DNA of 64,000 bases from Bolinopsis microptera (lineage: Eukaryota; Ctenophora; Tentaculata; Lobata; Bolinopsidae). Each line of letters starts with the position of its first letter. The stretch's first letter is position 1. The notes below the pieces were generated by a model, which was given only the letters and a program-made list of their open reading frames with translations, searched no databases and was not told the DNA's origin. A program made the position numbers and the translations under genes. Location: assembly GCF_026151205.1 (NCBI RefSeq), contig NC_087076.1, positions 14,059,675-14,123,674 of the forward strand, read 5' to 3'. This document shows positions 44,201 to 55,200 of this stretch, one piece after another.

Positions 44201-46008
44201 ACACTCGACACATGTCATGTTTTCAACATTATTTGAAGACTGATGAAATCTTTCACCAATTTGATGATCATTGTACACTTTTTCTGTTAATTATACTCTA
44301 TAAGACAGTATTGAAAACTCAGCTGATCACGCTAGGTCAGTACAGGAATAAAGGTAGCTGATGTGGAGGGGGGACCAGGTCTGGCTTTTATCGCTTACAC
44401 AACAGCAGTAGCTGAGATGCCGCTACCTCAGCTCTGGGCAGCAGCTTTCTTCTTTATGATGGTTACTCTGGCATTGAACTCGGAGTTCGGGACTGTGGAG
44501 GCTTGTATTACTCCCCTGAGGGACTTTAAACTGTTTTCTAAGATCTCCAGAGAGGTATGCTTACGATTGTTAACTTATATTTATATTTCTATATTATCTG
44601 GCCTGGTAAGCATACGGATTTTATTCTTTAGTGCCATTATTTTCAACTTTGAACCCAGTAATCTCTTTTAAGGTTAAATTAACACGAATTCCATCGCTCT
44701 TTACAAAGGAATTTGTCTTTACAAGGCAACTACCTCTTCAAGTAACACCTCTTCAATAAGGATCCGAATATTTTTCAGTTAAGTTGACTGTTTTTAATCT
44801 ACCAAAATAAACAGCAGTATTCTCAGTTGCTGTGTTTGATCGTCTGTTGTGTAATGTTTTTGGTGGGATTGCCCATGTGTTGCCGCAACGGTCTGTACGT
44901 GTTCAACCTGTGGGACAACTACTCAGTCACCATTCCCTTGCTATGTGTTGGTATGTTGCATTGTTGTTGATCTGTTGCATTACCGTGCCAATAACACTGT
45001 TTTCTTTGGAGAGCAGCGGATGAAATTTAAAAGAATCAATTATAATACGTTTCAAATTTCGTCTGATATAAAACAGTCTAATTGGAATTTTTATCTTGAT
45101 TTTTATCGTTCACTGTTGAACCATGACCAGACACTTCAGGGATACTTTTCCTTATCAATACCTTAATCAACTCGTTAGTTAGGGACTTTGTCTTGCAGTT
45201 TTTACCCTTATTTATATTTTCAGGGGCTATGGAATGCATAGCGGTCATGTGGATATACGGCATGCCAAGGTTCCTGAAGGACATAGAATATATGACTGGT
45301 ACGGTACCCAACAAATACTGGCAGATCTGCTGGAAATGGGTCTCTCCAGCTCTTATCGTGAGTCAAGATCATTTTGCCAGATTATTTGGAAACTGGAATT
45401 GGCTTGAGGATCTGAAAATATGGTCGAGCTGGAAATGCATTGTTCGATAGTAAATTAAGGAATTAATTTAATGGTTTTGGTTTATTAATCAACCCTATAA
45501 CCTATTATATTAGATAAGTTCAAATCCACCAATAACACTAAGTCTTAATATCTAATTCACCTCAACTCAGATCGTTGTGCTGCTGTCGAGTATGATCAAG
45601 AAGATGATAGTCCCTGAAACATATGAATCCTTCGTGGGCTGTATAGATTCACCCATCAACGACAACATCCCAGGAACTAAGAACTGGAACAGACTCATTC
45701 CTTTCACTTGGTGGGCTCAGATCTTCGCAGCTCTGATGGTTATCGCCCCTGTAATGTGGATGCCGGTGTTCGTTATTTGGAAGTGGAAGGCAGATATAGT
45801 CCCCATACCTTATCTGCAGGGAATGATTGACGAGGGGATGGTTGTGAAGGATAAACCGTTCTGTTTCGGTAAAGAGGTTCGCAAGTTCAAGGAAAATATT
45901 GGACTGAAAAGTAGCAGACCTGCTGCGCAGAACGGGGAGGGTTATGTGGTTCAGAACATGACCGCAACCAATGGTATTAATCCTGATAATACAGGATCGA
46001 AAGTATGA
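41211..46008 (+). CDS. SLC6 neutral amino-acid transporter (B0AT-like), 12 exons plus an alternative exon 8
   Basis: Sodium-coupled plasma-membrane transporter. Exons, all with GT-AG borders and matching phases: 41,211-41,219; 41,378-41,514; 41,691-41,856; 42,034-42,131; 42,334-42,535; 43,002-43,080; 43,257-43,368; 43,652-43,805 or 43,859-44,012; 44,336-44,554; 44,815-44,950; 45,224-45,357; 45,571-46,008. The product is 627 residues, normal for the family. TM1 reads [12 protein letters not shown] across the exon 2/3 join, then [10 protein letters not shown]; later [35 protein letters not shown] and [14 protein letters not shown]1 has Gly where monoamine transporters have Asp, so amines are unlikely substrates. 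[13 protein letters not shown] and [11 protein letters not shown] resemble the SLC6A15-A20 (B0AT) group. Extracellular loops 2 and 4 are short. The start ATG gives only MGK before the first intron. Confidence 0.93.
43405..43495 (+). repeat. GGCACT minisatellite in SLC6 intron 7
   Basis: Six to seven imperfect units of GGCACTATGGC / GGCACTCTCGT in the intron upstream of exon 8a. GC-rich in an AT-rich gene. Confidence 0.65.
43652..43805 (+). CDS. SLC6 alternative exon 8a (TM6b-TM7)
   Basis: 154 bases after a CTTTCAG acceptor, ending GAG before GTATAT. With the AG left by exon 7 it reads S-V-G-V-G-F-G-A-M, then [15 protein letters not shown] and [11 protein letters not shown]. It enters in phase 2 and leaves in phase 0, exactly like exon 8b. 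It encodes the unwound part of TM6, which forms the substrate and sodium pocket in LeuT-fold transporters. It has Gly at the position matching LeuT Ser256. Confidence 0.9.
43859..44012 (+). CDS. SLC6 alternative exon 8b (TM6b-TM7)
   Basis: Also 154 bases, after GGATTTCAG and before GTAAAC. It reads S-L-S-V-G-F-G-A-L, then [15 protein letters not shown] and [11 protein letters not shown]: 37 of 52 residues identical to exon 8a. It has Ser where exon 8a has Gly in the TM6 pocket. Only 53 bases separate it from exon 8a, and using both exons would shift the frame (308 bases), so the two must be alternatives. Confidence 0.9.
44023..44125 (+). repeat. GCTGAAAATGT tandem words and a remnant copy of the exon 8b end
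   Basis: Just after exon 8b, about six imperfect GCTGAAAATGT-type words are followed at 44,088-44,127 by a near-exact copy of the last 30 bases of exon 8b and its splice site (TTATTCGATACTCGGTTTTA, then GAGGGGTAAC). More of the same words follow at 44,163-44,200. This looks like the trace of another duplication event at the same exon. Confidence 0.7.
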
Positions 46009-46264
46009 TCACATGACCGGGTAGTCTTTGCTAGCACTGGACTTACTTCGAAGCCATTTACCTACACAACCTTTACCATCGTGGCTCCTATATATATAAA
46101 TTATAAAGAACGGATTGAATCTAGAAGACTTTAAATAAGATGATACGATTTCTGGATACAGAACAATACTTTAGGAAAAAATGTAAAATAAGAATGAAAA
46201 CTAGATTAAATCTAGTACTAGTAGATTTACTGTGTATATCTGATATTGTATTTAAACAAAACCC

Positions 46265-46443
46265 AAAATTGGGTAGAGTGGACCGTCGGCAGTGTCTCCT
46301 TTCCCAAACAAAAGGAAATAAATCAAATTAAATTAATGTTACCGTACCCAAACGTTTGGGTACGGTAATGGTCGTTAAAATTGATATATTTCCTTTCGTT
46401 TGGAAAAAGGAGACACTGGCGACGGTCCACTCTACCCAATTTT
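46265..46443. repeat. 179-bp near-perfect palindrome just downstream of the SLC6 stop
   Basis: Left arm AAAATTGGGTAGAGTGGACC..., right arm its complement ...GGTCCACTCTACCCAATTTT, with the centre at CCCAAACGTTTGGG. A few mismatches lie between arms. It starts 257 bases after the stop codon. An AATAAA (46,317-46,322) falls inside the left arm, so the 3' UTR might end in or contain the hairpin. Probably a folded-back MITE. Confidence 0.85.
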
Positions 46444-48433
46444 AGTTTTGGCTAAAAAATAGTATGTACTATAAAAGTAGTAGCATACGTGATAGGAATA
46501 AACTTTAGGAATGTATGTCGATAGTTTTGTTCAATAGCTGATATTATATATCATACTTCTATTTTTTATACGAATCAATTAATAGAACAATTATTTGATA
46601 AAACGATTTTTTTTTAACGGCGCAATTAAACAATATCAATGTTCCTACCAATCAGTATCATGCAGCAGCTACTGCTTAACAATTACCTGAGGACCCCAGG
46701 CTATTATGTTCATTAACATATAATAAAATAAAGATTTGGCGAAATGACAGGCTGAGCGCGGCCCAGTAACTTAACAATAAACATATGGCTAATAAATTAT
46801 ATCAGAGTGTGATTGATGTAATAAACAAATAAACTACCTTAAGTTATCGGACATTATTAATTATTTTACCGGACATCGCGTGAACGGACACAATTTTGAA
46901 CGGACTTTGAAATAAACGTACGAACATTCAAAACCATTACAAATCTAAAATTTGTTCATTTTTATGAGCGTCTTTCCAATTTTAGTAAATAATTTTTCAT
47001 TAGATCTTTTATACAGTTAAGTAAGCAACTTGTTTTCAATTGATCTAATTGCATAATTCAGTCCGATAATGAAATTGAAAATTGAGATTGACCAAAATTA
47101 AAAAGTATTCAATATTCATATCCTGGACAATTATAACTATAAGTTCGTAGTGGAAATGGAATAATTTTGGAATAACATTTTCAACGGACTTTTTGGACGG
47201 ACCGTAAACAAACAGACTTTACTGGGCCGCGCTCAGCCTGTCATTCCGCCGAATCTCTATTCGGCGGAATGACAGGCTAAATATGTTTATGAACATAATA
47301 GCATGAGGTCCCCAGGTAAAAACAGAATTTATTAGGACTGACATTAGAATGAATGCTATTATAGGGACTCCAGCGTCCAATTAATGTCTGTTCAACTTCA
47401 AATTAAGTTCGTTAAGTTAGTTAAGTAGTAACAATTCGTGAATTCGCAGGTCGTGAATCCACTATGATGTTCTTTAAGTTAAAGGCTGTTACTAATTAGC
47501 TCGCCCAAAAATTTCACGTGACTTTGGTTTTTATGGTTTTGCAGCCGTACAAAACGGTTTTACATTAACCATAATCCCAACCCTAACCATAACCCCGAAG
47601 CTAACCATAACCTTTACCACAACCCTAACCCTAACCCGAGCCCTAAACAATCGAATTCATGTTTTACTTTTACTAGCCTTTTAGTGACCAAAACGGTTTT
47701 TTCCCATAACTCTCCGTGGAACTGTGGAAGCATTTTTACCCTACGTCATGGGGGGGGGGGGGGGGGGGGTGATTCGGAATCAGCGTCCAAAAATACACCG
47801 ATTCAGATCAATTTCACACCGAAATGGCCTTTTCACAAGAATTTTCGATTTAGTAGGAGCGGTTCTTAAATGATACCAAGTGTTGGCTCCTTAAATCACA
47901 TCCGGATTTTGGAATGCTCTTATTATCTGAAAACAAATGGTAACGTCACACTACTGATCATGAGCATTTTAGAGCACACTACACGATGGCTGGCACGTTA
48001 CCTCATACAAGGTATATGGAGAAGTGTAGGAGTTTTTGTCCAAACTTACGTAGTACCACCGGTGAAATAAAACCCTGAGTAGTGAAAACTGTACCGGTGG
48101 CGGTACAGGCCGGTTTGATATTTTTCTTTTTTGATGAATTATTGCTCCTTTCAGGAGAGACGAGAGGAAGCAAAGACCTTTACAATCGAGCCTTTTTTTG
48201 AAGAGCCGCTTATTTTAGTCAAAATTGTTGTCGCATTTGAACGGGGCAGTAAATGTTGTATTTCCTTTCCTTAATAGTAATACTCAACCATCTAATATTT
48301 GTATCTGCAACATTTTACCATTTACTTATGGGGCTGATCATCAGCAAGTCACTAACTCAGTTTTAGATTTTTAATTATCTCCCAAGAAAGCTTGACTCAC
48401 ATAAATCTCCTGGCAGTTGATAACATTACCAAA
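46444..48433. other. Repeat-rich intergenic stretch
   Basis: Contains an inverted copy of the 36.44-kb repeat (46,690-46,770), a diverged GGACATT repeat (46,850-46,930), a second copy with an extra CATTCCGCCGAATCTCTATT hairpin (47,220-47,320) and the telomere-word repeat listed next. No gene seen. Confidence 0.5.
47490..47860 (+). repeat. Dispersed repeat with telomere-like CCCTAA words (copy 2)
   Basis: Closely matches 35,235-35,610 but has a longer poly-G run (about 20 G's at 47,750-47,769) before GTGATTCGGAATCAGCGTCC. The CCCTAA-like words are at 47,567-47,646. Confidence 0.75.
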
Positions 48434-50027
48434 ATGAACTACTCCGAACTAAGTAGACGGCGGATGACAGACGCACAAGTTCAGTTAACCTTTAAGGGAA
48501 TGTTCCGTGACCTCTCAATCATTCAGATTCCACTTTCCATCATAGTTGTAGTGCAAAACAGTGTCATCATCATGGACTACTACAAAGACAGGGCTAAGTT
48601 TGTGCCTAGTTTATTTATGGGAATAGCACTTTCAGACATCCTAAAAGCTCAAGGACAGCTAGTACTAGCGGTGATCAGTATCCTGGCGTACAGTGAACTT
48701 GTTGATATTATGGTCCTCTACAAGAGCTTGCTTTACTACATGGTAACTGCTCTGCCTGGCATCAACTGCTCCAAGCTCTTCAACATGGTCCTCACAATCA
48801 CGCTAACCTACAATATAGTGGACCCTTTCCGTGTCATCAACACTGCTCTTCTGAAGAAGGTTGTTCTGTTCCTTTGCTTGCTCATCACTATTCTCCATGT
48901 CTCTGATAGCATCATAGGAATATATGCACTAAGTAGTAATCTACTTGATCACTACGTAGGGACTACAGTGTTTCTATACTTGATACTTGTTTTTGATATT
49001 CCTGGAGTTGTAGCTGTGGTTGCAATCTTGTGCCAATATGACGAAAATACCGGCCATCTTTACTGCTCGGAATACTGGAGGTCTAATAAGACTACAATAT
49101 ACGTAGGTGCAGTCTTATTTCTCTACTTCGTGGCTATACCCCTGACTGTATTTATCTGCATGATAATACAGGTGAAGTATCTGAGGAGATCTGTTGGAGA
49201 CAGCGAGACACCCACCCTCTCCAACACAGCACGTCATGTCTCCATCACTGTCTTCCTGGTCTCTACTCTCTTCTTCCTCTGCAATGTTACCTTCTTCTTC
49301 TTCATGACGGCCTGGTACATCTCCAACAGGCACATTGATTATGAAGAACATACGGATAGCTATTTCGTAGATTTGGGCATTCAGGTAGGGTGCTAATTGT
49401 TAAACTAATCGTACATTTATTTTTACCCAAATGATACCTAAAAGATCATTATCTAACTTTTATAACATATAATTTGTTCATTATTGATTATAGAGCTATT
49501 CCAACTAAGTCATCTACTTAGGACGTCCGGCAAATAGGGATGGGGTGGTTTTGGAAATGGAATTTCGAACAAATCTGGACAGGGGGAGGGAGGTGGTTTC
49601 TGAAAATCCGGACGTCCGGAAATTTGGGCAGAAGTAACAAAAAAGTCCCATTAATTTCAACTCTTTGACACTAATTACTCGATGGATTTGAGTTGGTTTT
49701 ATTTGTATTCTTAAAAGTAGCTGGAAATCCGGACGTCCGGGGAGGGGGTGGTTTTGAAAATTCGGACACACCCGGACAGGGTGAGGGGGTGGTCTGAAAA
49801 TATGCGATTTTGGCGCACGTCGTAAGTAGATGGCCCCTAACAAATATACCACTGCTCAGGTAGGATTTGCTGAGTTCACCCTGCCCCTGATTTACGCAGC
49901 TGTGTATCCTGTTATAATCATATCCCGGAAGGAAGAACTGAGGAAGAGGTACTTGGGGTACTTGAGACGAGCTAGGTGTTGTGGGTCCTCTCTTAACCAG
50001 CAACAAGCTGGTGCTGCCGAGGAGTGA
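48434..50027 (+). CDS. Divergent rhodopsin-like (class A) receptor, two exons
   Basis: Exon 1 is 48,434-49,384 and exon 2 is 49,860-50,027, joined in phase 0 (CAG/GTAGGG and CTCAG/GTAGGATTT): 372 residues. The first ATG in the frame is at 48,434, giving an N-terminus with an N-Y-S glycosylation site. TM1 has VVVQNSVIIM, TM2 has IALSDILKA (conserved Asp), TM3 ends TLTYNIVDPFRVIN in place of the usual DRY...PF, the loop before TM6 is basic and serine-rich, TM6 is ITVFLVSTLFFLCNVTFFFF, and TM7 is LPLIYAAVYPVIIISRKEEL with the NPxxY Asn replaced. An extra hydrophobic segment, FLYLILVFDIPGVVAVVAIL, lies between TM4 and TM5. The ligand is unknown. AATAAA is at 50,483. Confidence 0.75.
49510..49845 (-). 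repeat. GTCCG-rich dispersed repeat filling the receptor intron
   Basis: Inverted copy of 35,640-36,070 (GGACGTCCGGCAAATAGGG, CTGGAAATCCGGACGTCCGG and related words). It makes up most of the 475-base intron and stops 15 bases before the acceptor. Confidence 0.65.
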
Positions 50028-50482
50028 ACAATCATTGTGGTGAATATTGTATTGTTCTTATTTTGTAAGCACCTATAATACATTGAGCGAACTTTTAAAA
50101 TTTCTTATTACGGCCTTCACTACAACCACCTAATCAGTACCTAAATGCCTCAGGTTGGTATCAATTGTAATCTATCGTGCTTTTATTATTTAATTTCGTG
50201 TTTTTGCAATACAATTTTGCGACGGTTTCAGATTATTGGATTAGATTATCATGTTCATGTTTTGCTAATATTGGCCAATTGATCGACTTTTAAGCTTACA
50301 AAATTAGATCGTCAACCATATCCGTTACTTATTATGGTTGGGATTAGCATGTTTTTATGAAAGTTCTTGTTCTGATGTCCGCGGTTTTGTATCGATGATT
50401 TGATAGTTGTTTAACAAAGATCATTACTTTCCATTATCCTAAAACTTAAATCCTTGGCCAACAAAATGAAATACAATCTTTC

Positions 50483-50488
50483 AATAAA
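50483..50488 (+). terminator. Candidate polyadenylation signal of the receptor gene
   Basis: First clear AATAAA downstream of the receptor stop codon, giving a 3' UTR of about 470 bases. Confidence 0.4.
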
Positions 50489-52206
50489 AGTGTTAAGTAA
50501 TTCTTAATTCATGAAATTTAATCACGAATAGTATAAAAATATTAATTAATTTCTGTTCACGAAAACTTCTGATAACTGATTAAACTTAATAACTCCTAAA
50601 AAGATGTATAATTTAAAGTAGCTAAAATACAGTAGAATACCTATTACTAGGACGTTATTATATGAAGTTAAAGGGCATTGATTATTTTGCAATGCTTTAA
50701 AAACGTACTTCTAATTAAAGATTAGTATAACATATAAACTGTACAGAAATCATCAGCTATCATCAGAGGATAACTGAGAGGCATCAAGCACTGAGGAATT
50801 AATTACTGGATTATAAGTTGGCTAAATGATAATGAAGTAATGATAATGTCCATGCAGTGGTTTATAAGAAAAGTAAGTTAAATGATTGTTTATTTACACC
50901 GGAAATCGTTTATATAAACAAATCTGTCAGCGATAATGCGACTAAGTTATCAATATCAGTAAAAACGTAATCCTATTATATAACGTAGTAAACTTGGATT
51001 ACCGAAATTTATCCTGGTATAAGTGTCAAAACCTAACGAATAAACCCACTTAAAGATAAATGTTTCTGTTCATCATTGCCATTCCTAGGTAATTTAATTA
51101 AAAAACTATACATAACAGTATACATACATTTTAAAATAATGTCTTCAAAACTTAGAAGTCCTTCAAACATACTCATTACTCAATCATCAACTCTATCTTC
51201 ATTTTCAGCTTTAACTACCTGAAATTTTAAAAGTTTTAACTTTTAGTTCCAACTTATTTTATTCAAATAGGTTATCTAATTCTCTTGAAGTTGTTCATCA
51301 TTATCAGTGATAATCTGGAAATGGATGAGGAATTTGGTGATATTGTTCAGCGAAAAAGCAGCCAGTATCGTAAAAGATAGAGCTTATGTAATATATAGAA
51401 GAAGGGGGGTCCATGAAACTTATTATATAAATAATATTTTGTAGTAAAAGAAGCTTTAAAAAACATGTGTTAATCGACTTGAGCTTATATAAACTTGCAG
51501 AATGCAGAGCAGTATTTATTGAGCTGAGTAAAGTTTTTATTGTTTATAGCTGAAACTAATCATAGATTTCGTAATGCCGAGCGTTTTTAACATTTTAGTT
51601 TTTAGTACGGAATATCACGGCCTTTTAATGAGTAATCTTTATTAAAAGGTCAATAAGTGCCGAAATGGAAACGTCGATTATTTTCAGTTAGTTTTCACCA
51701 GACACCAGTCATTTGCCTTGTTTTATTGTCGAGAGCCGTGATTCTCCCTGCTAAACAATACATTAAAATTAATCAGAGAAAAAATGACCAAGGGAGTGGG
51801 CTACAATCACTTATGATATCTTGATATGTAAAATAAAATGACTAAATATCAATTTTGATTGAAACTGAAACTGTGGATTATTTCGATTTTGTGGAAGCTG
51901 AATGAAAAACGGTTGCAGCGAATACAGCTAATAATTTATGCGAATCCGATCTTGGATTTTAAAAATCATCATGATGCAGTGCTTCTCACAGTCACAGGAA
52001 TTAAAATCTCTTTATTTCAGATGGGTCATCATATACTTCAGAGTGCATATCACATTCCAAGTCGGCCATGAGCACTCTATCCAAACTACTACTCAATGCT
52101 GAGTCCACATTTTCATCTGTTGCAAGTATTTTTTGTAAAAAAGAAGGGAGTAAAGAATTAAATTCAAGCGTTCAAACGAATTTAGAAATACAAATTAGAA
52201 TGCAAC
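50489..52206. other. No supported gene
   Basis: Strongly AT-rich intergenic DNA between two genes that point toward each other (receptor plus, coiled-coil gene minus). Only short frames without motifs. Confidence 0.5.
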
Positions 52207-55200
52207 TTAAATTGCCATTTTATGCAATATCGTCATACTCATACGCAGTTGCAGGATTAACATACAAATATGAGAAATGCCAATTATGCACAAAAGTGAT
52301 AAGTGGAAATTCCGACTCGTGACTACAGTAACTCGTGACCATAGTAACGCGTGACCATAGTAACGCGTGACCACTGACCAACTCCTTGATTGGTGGGTTG
52401 GCTTCATCTCGGAACTGAAAGAGTAAACACCCTCCTGTAATCGTCTCGCCTCACTTCCGGACAGTCCACTCTCATCACTATACTTCACTTATGGTCGCGT
52501 GTTCCACAGATCACATGACAATTGAGAAGATAAGAAGATCCTGGAAGCCTGCAGATCTCTACTCCTCTAGTCTAGGTATTTTGTAAAACACGTGACTAAA
52601 CACGTGACTAAACACGTGACTAAACACATGGCTAAACACGTGACTAAACACGTGGGAGTACTCACCAGATCTATACTTCTGTAGTTCCGAGAGGGCGCTG
52701 TCCAGCTGGGTCTGCATCTCATCAACTTTTGCGTTCTTCTTTGTAATCTGCTCAGCGGCGATCTCCTCAGCTTGTTTTAGGAACTCCTAAAACAAGTAAA
52801 CTATAGTTGCGCATCATAAATTTACATTTTAAACCGAAGACGTCATAATCTAATACACCGTGTAGAAAATCGAATGAATTATAAAATATCTGCGGTCGTA
52901 TTGAACACTTTTTCCACCTACCTCCTGTTCAACCCTGAATTCTCCCTTTTCCGTCTCAAACTGAGCTTTCTCTGTCTCATATTGTTCCCTTTCTTGTAGC
53001 AGCAGATCAGCTATCTCATCCTCGAACGCTTCCTTGATGTCCTGGAAAACAGATTATAAATCATCTTTCAACATAACTACATAAGGTTGACTGCTTCATG
53101 GCGCAGAAAAATAACCAATTCAGCAATCATTTTGTTACTCATGCTAATTCATTAGGTTGAACATTTAACTAGTATGTATAATCCGAAGCTACCATAGATT
53201 TCAGCACCTCAATTATTTTAGCAACTTCTTCCGGAGTCTTCAGATCTTTATTTCCGTATTGTTGCTTCTTATCATCTTCCGACATTTGCAGCCTCTGCTT
53301 TGTCTGCAATGAAGATGGTTAATAATCTCAAAAGAAGATTAAGATACTGCAAGCGATTACATTTTTTGAAAGCACCACGCCAATAGTTATTAAAAGCAAA
53401 TTAATCGGGCCCAGCACTATCTAGATAGATATCTGTATAAAAGATACGATATTATCTCACATACCGCTTTTAACTCATCTTCTACCATGTGCAGTCGTCT
53501 CACAACATCATCTTTAGCCTGAACCAGCGTAAAGTCAACTATTAAAGTGATCAAGATAATATAGTGATAATACTAATAGATATTGTTCAAGCTTTTGCTG
53601 TTCAATGGATAGCCTTTAAGCCAACATGACATATTTCTATGTCGATGACCCATAAGTGACTACCCACACGCAACCTCTTAATAACTCACGTAATTCGTCT
53701 CCAAATTGCACCAAAATTTCAGAGATTATAGATATGGGTCAAACTTAGATTTCCTGAAAGTTTCGTAAGCCACGCCCAATTACAGTGGGCGTGGCGTGAC
53801 ACTCCCTCTTTTTCACTATTGTCTTCATGAAATGAGAACGGCTTTTCCTGAAAAGGTCACGATCTGGTGCGCCATCAGTTCTCGTGGAATCCTAGGACCT
53901 TACTTTTACGAAGAAAACGGAAGTAGAGTGACAGTCAACGGAGTTCGCTATATGGATCTGCTGGAGAACAAGTTTTATCCTGATCTGTCGCAGTTCTCCT
54001 TCAACAACCCCTACCTCACCACGGACTGGTGGTTCATGCAGGATGGAGCTCGACCTCACATCGTTCGACCAGTTCAGAATTTCCTCGCTAACAAGTTCGC
54101 CCACAGAACCATCGGACAACATCTTGGAACACACATCCATAATATGGACCCAGCGTTTGCTACGAACGCTTGTCGGAGTGTGAAGAAGCGGTGCCTCAAG
54201 GTGATTGCAGCTGGGGGACGACCATTTGAACATCTTAATTGAAATTATTGAATTGTTTTTGTGTGGGAATTTTTATTAGTTGATTTCATTTATTGATTTA
54301 TCCTAAAAATTTGTGTTTTCCTTTCTATCAAAGTCATCATCGGTATCCAATCAAAGCCTAATGAACCTCATTAATACACGCTAACGCCTTACTCTTGATC
54401 AGATTGGGTGACGAGATCACTAACTGATTGCAAATATCACTGACTGAGTGCTCGGATCACATATCCGATGGATTTTAAAATGGTCATAACTCAGCCATAT
54501 TTTAACCAATGAACTTGAAACTTTTGGAAAAGTTTTCAATTATCAAGCCAAATGTGTGCAAAAAAATTTTGAGTTCTTAGCTTAAAGCGTTCTCATTTTA
54601 TGAAGACAATAGTGAAAACGAGGGAGTGTCACGCACTTGGGCGTGGCTTACGAAACTTTCAGGAAATCTAAGTTTGACCCATATCTATAATCTCTGAAAT
54701 TTTGGTGCAATTTGGAGACGAATTACGTGAGTTATTAAGAGGTTGCGTGTGGGTAGTCACTTATGGGCCACCCTGTATATTATAAATAAAATCAGTCGAA
54801 CATTCCAATAAATATGTACCATTGATAAAATTGAAAGAATATGAGCAAGATTTAAATAAAAGATAACATAAACGATGAAATAACATGAAACATAAACACA
54901 TATAAACATAAAAATCAAACACGTATAATAATAATAACCCTGGTAATTAAACCTGATCCTCCACCAGAAGGTCGAGCTGCGACATCAAGTCTTTATTTCG
55001 GACCTCTATCACCTCTCTCTCGGCCTCGGTTTCAACTAAAACTTCTTTCATGACATCCACCTCGGTCTCCATAGCATCAACCTTGAATCAAACGAGTACA
55101 TTCCGACGAAAAAGAGACGGAAATCAAGGGTACAGAATAGAGATTACAGATAAGTTGAACACGGAAGGGGACGTCGACAATTGGAATAAAAGTCATATAA

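Noticed and set aside
44336-44355. Acceptor at 44,353 (after AATAAAG) for SLC6 exon 9
   Set aside because: It ends in AAAG/GT without a pyrimidine tract and shortens the loop; the CTAG acceptor at 44,335 keeps the frame and the usual family spacing before the GPGLAF motif.
48392-48433. Earlier start of the receptor frame
   Set aside because: The frame upstream of 48,434 begins with TTG, not ATG; the first ATG with sensible context is at 48,434.
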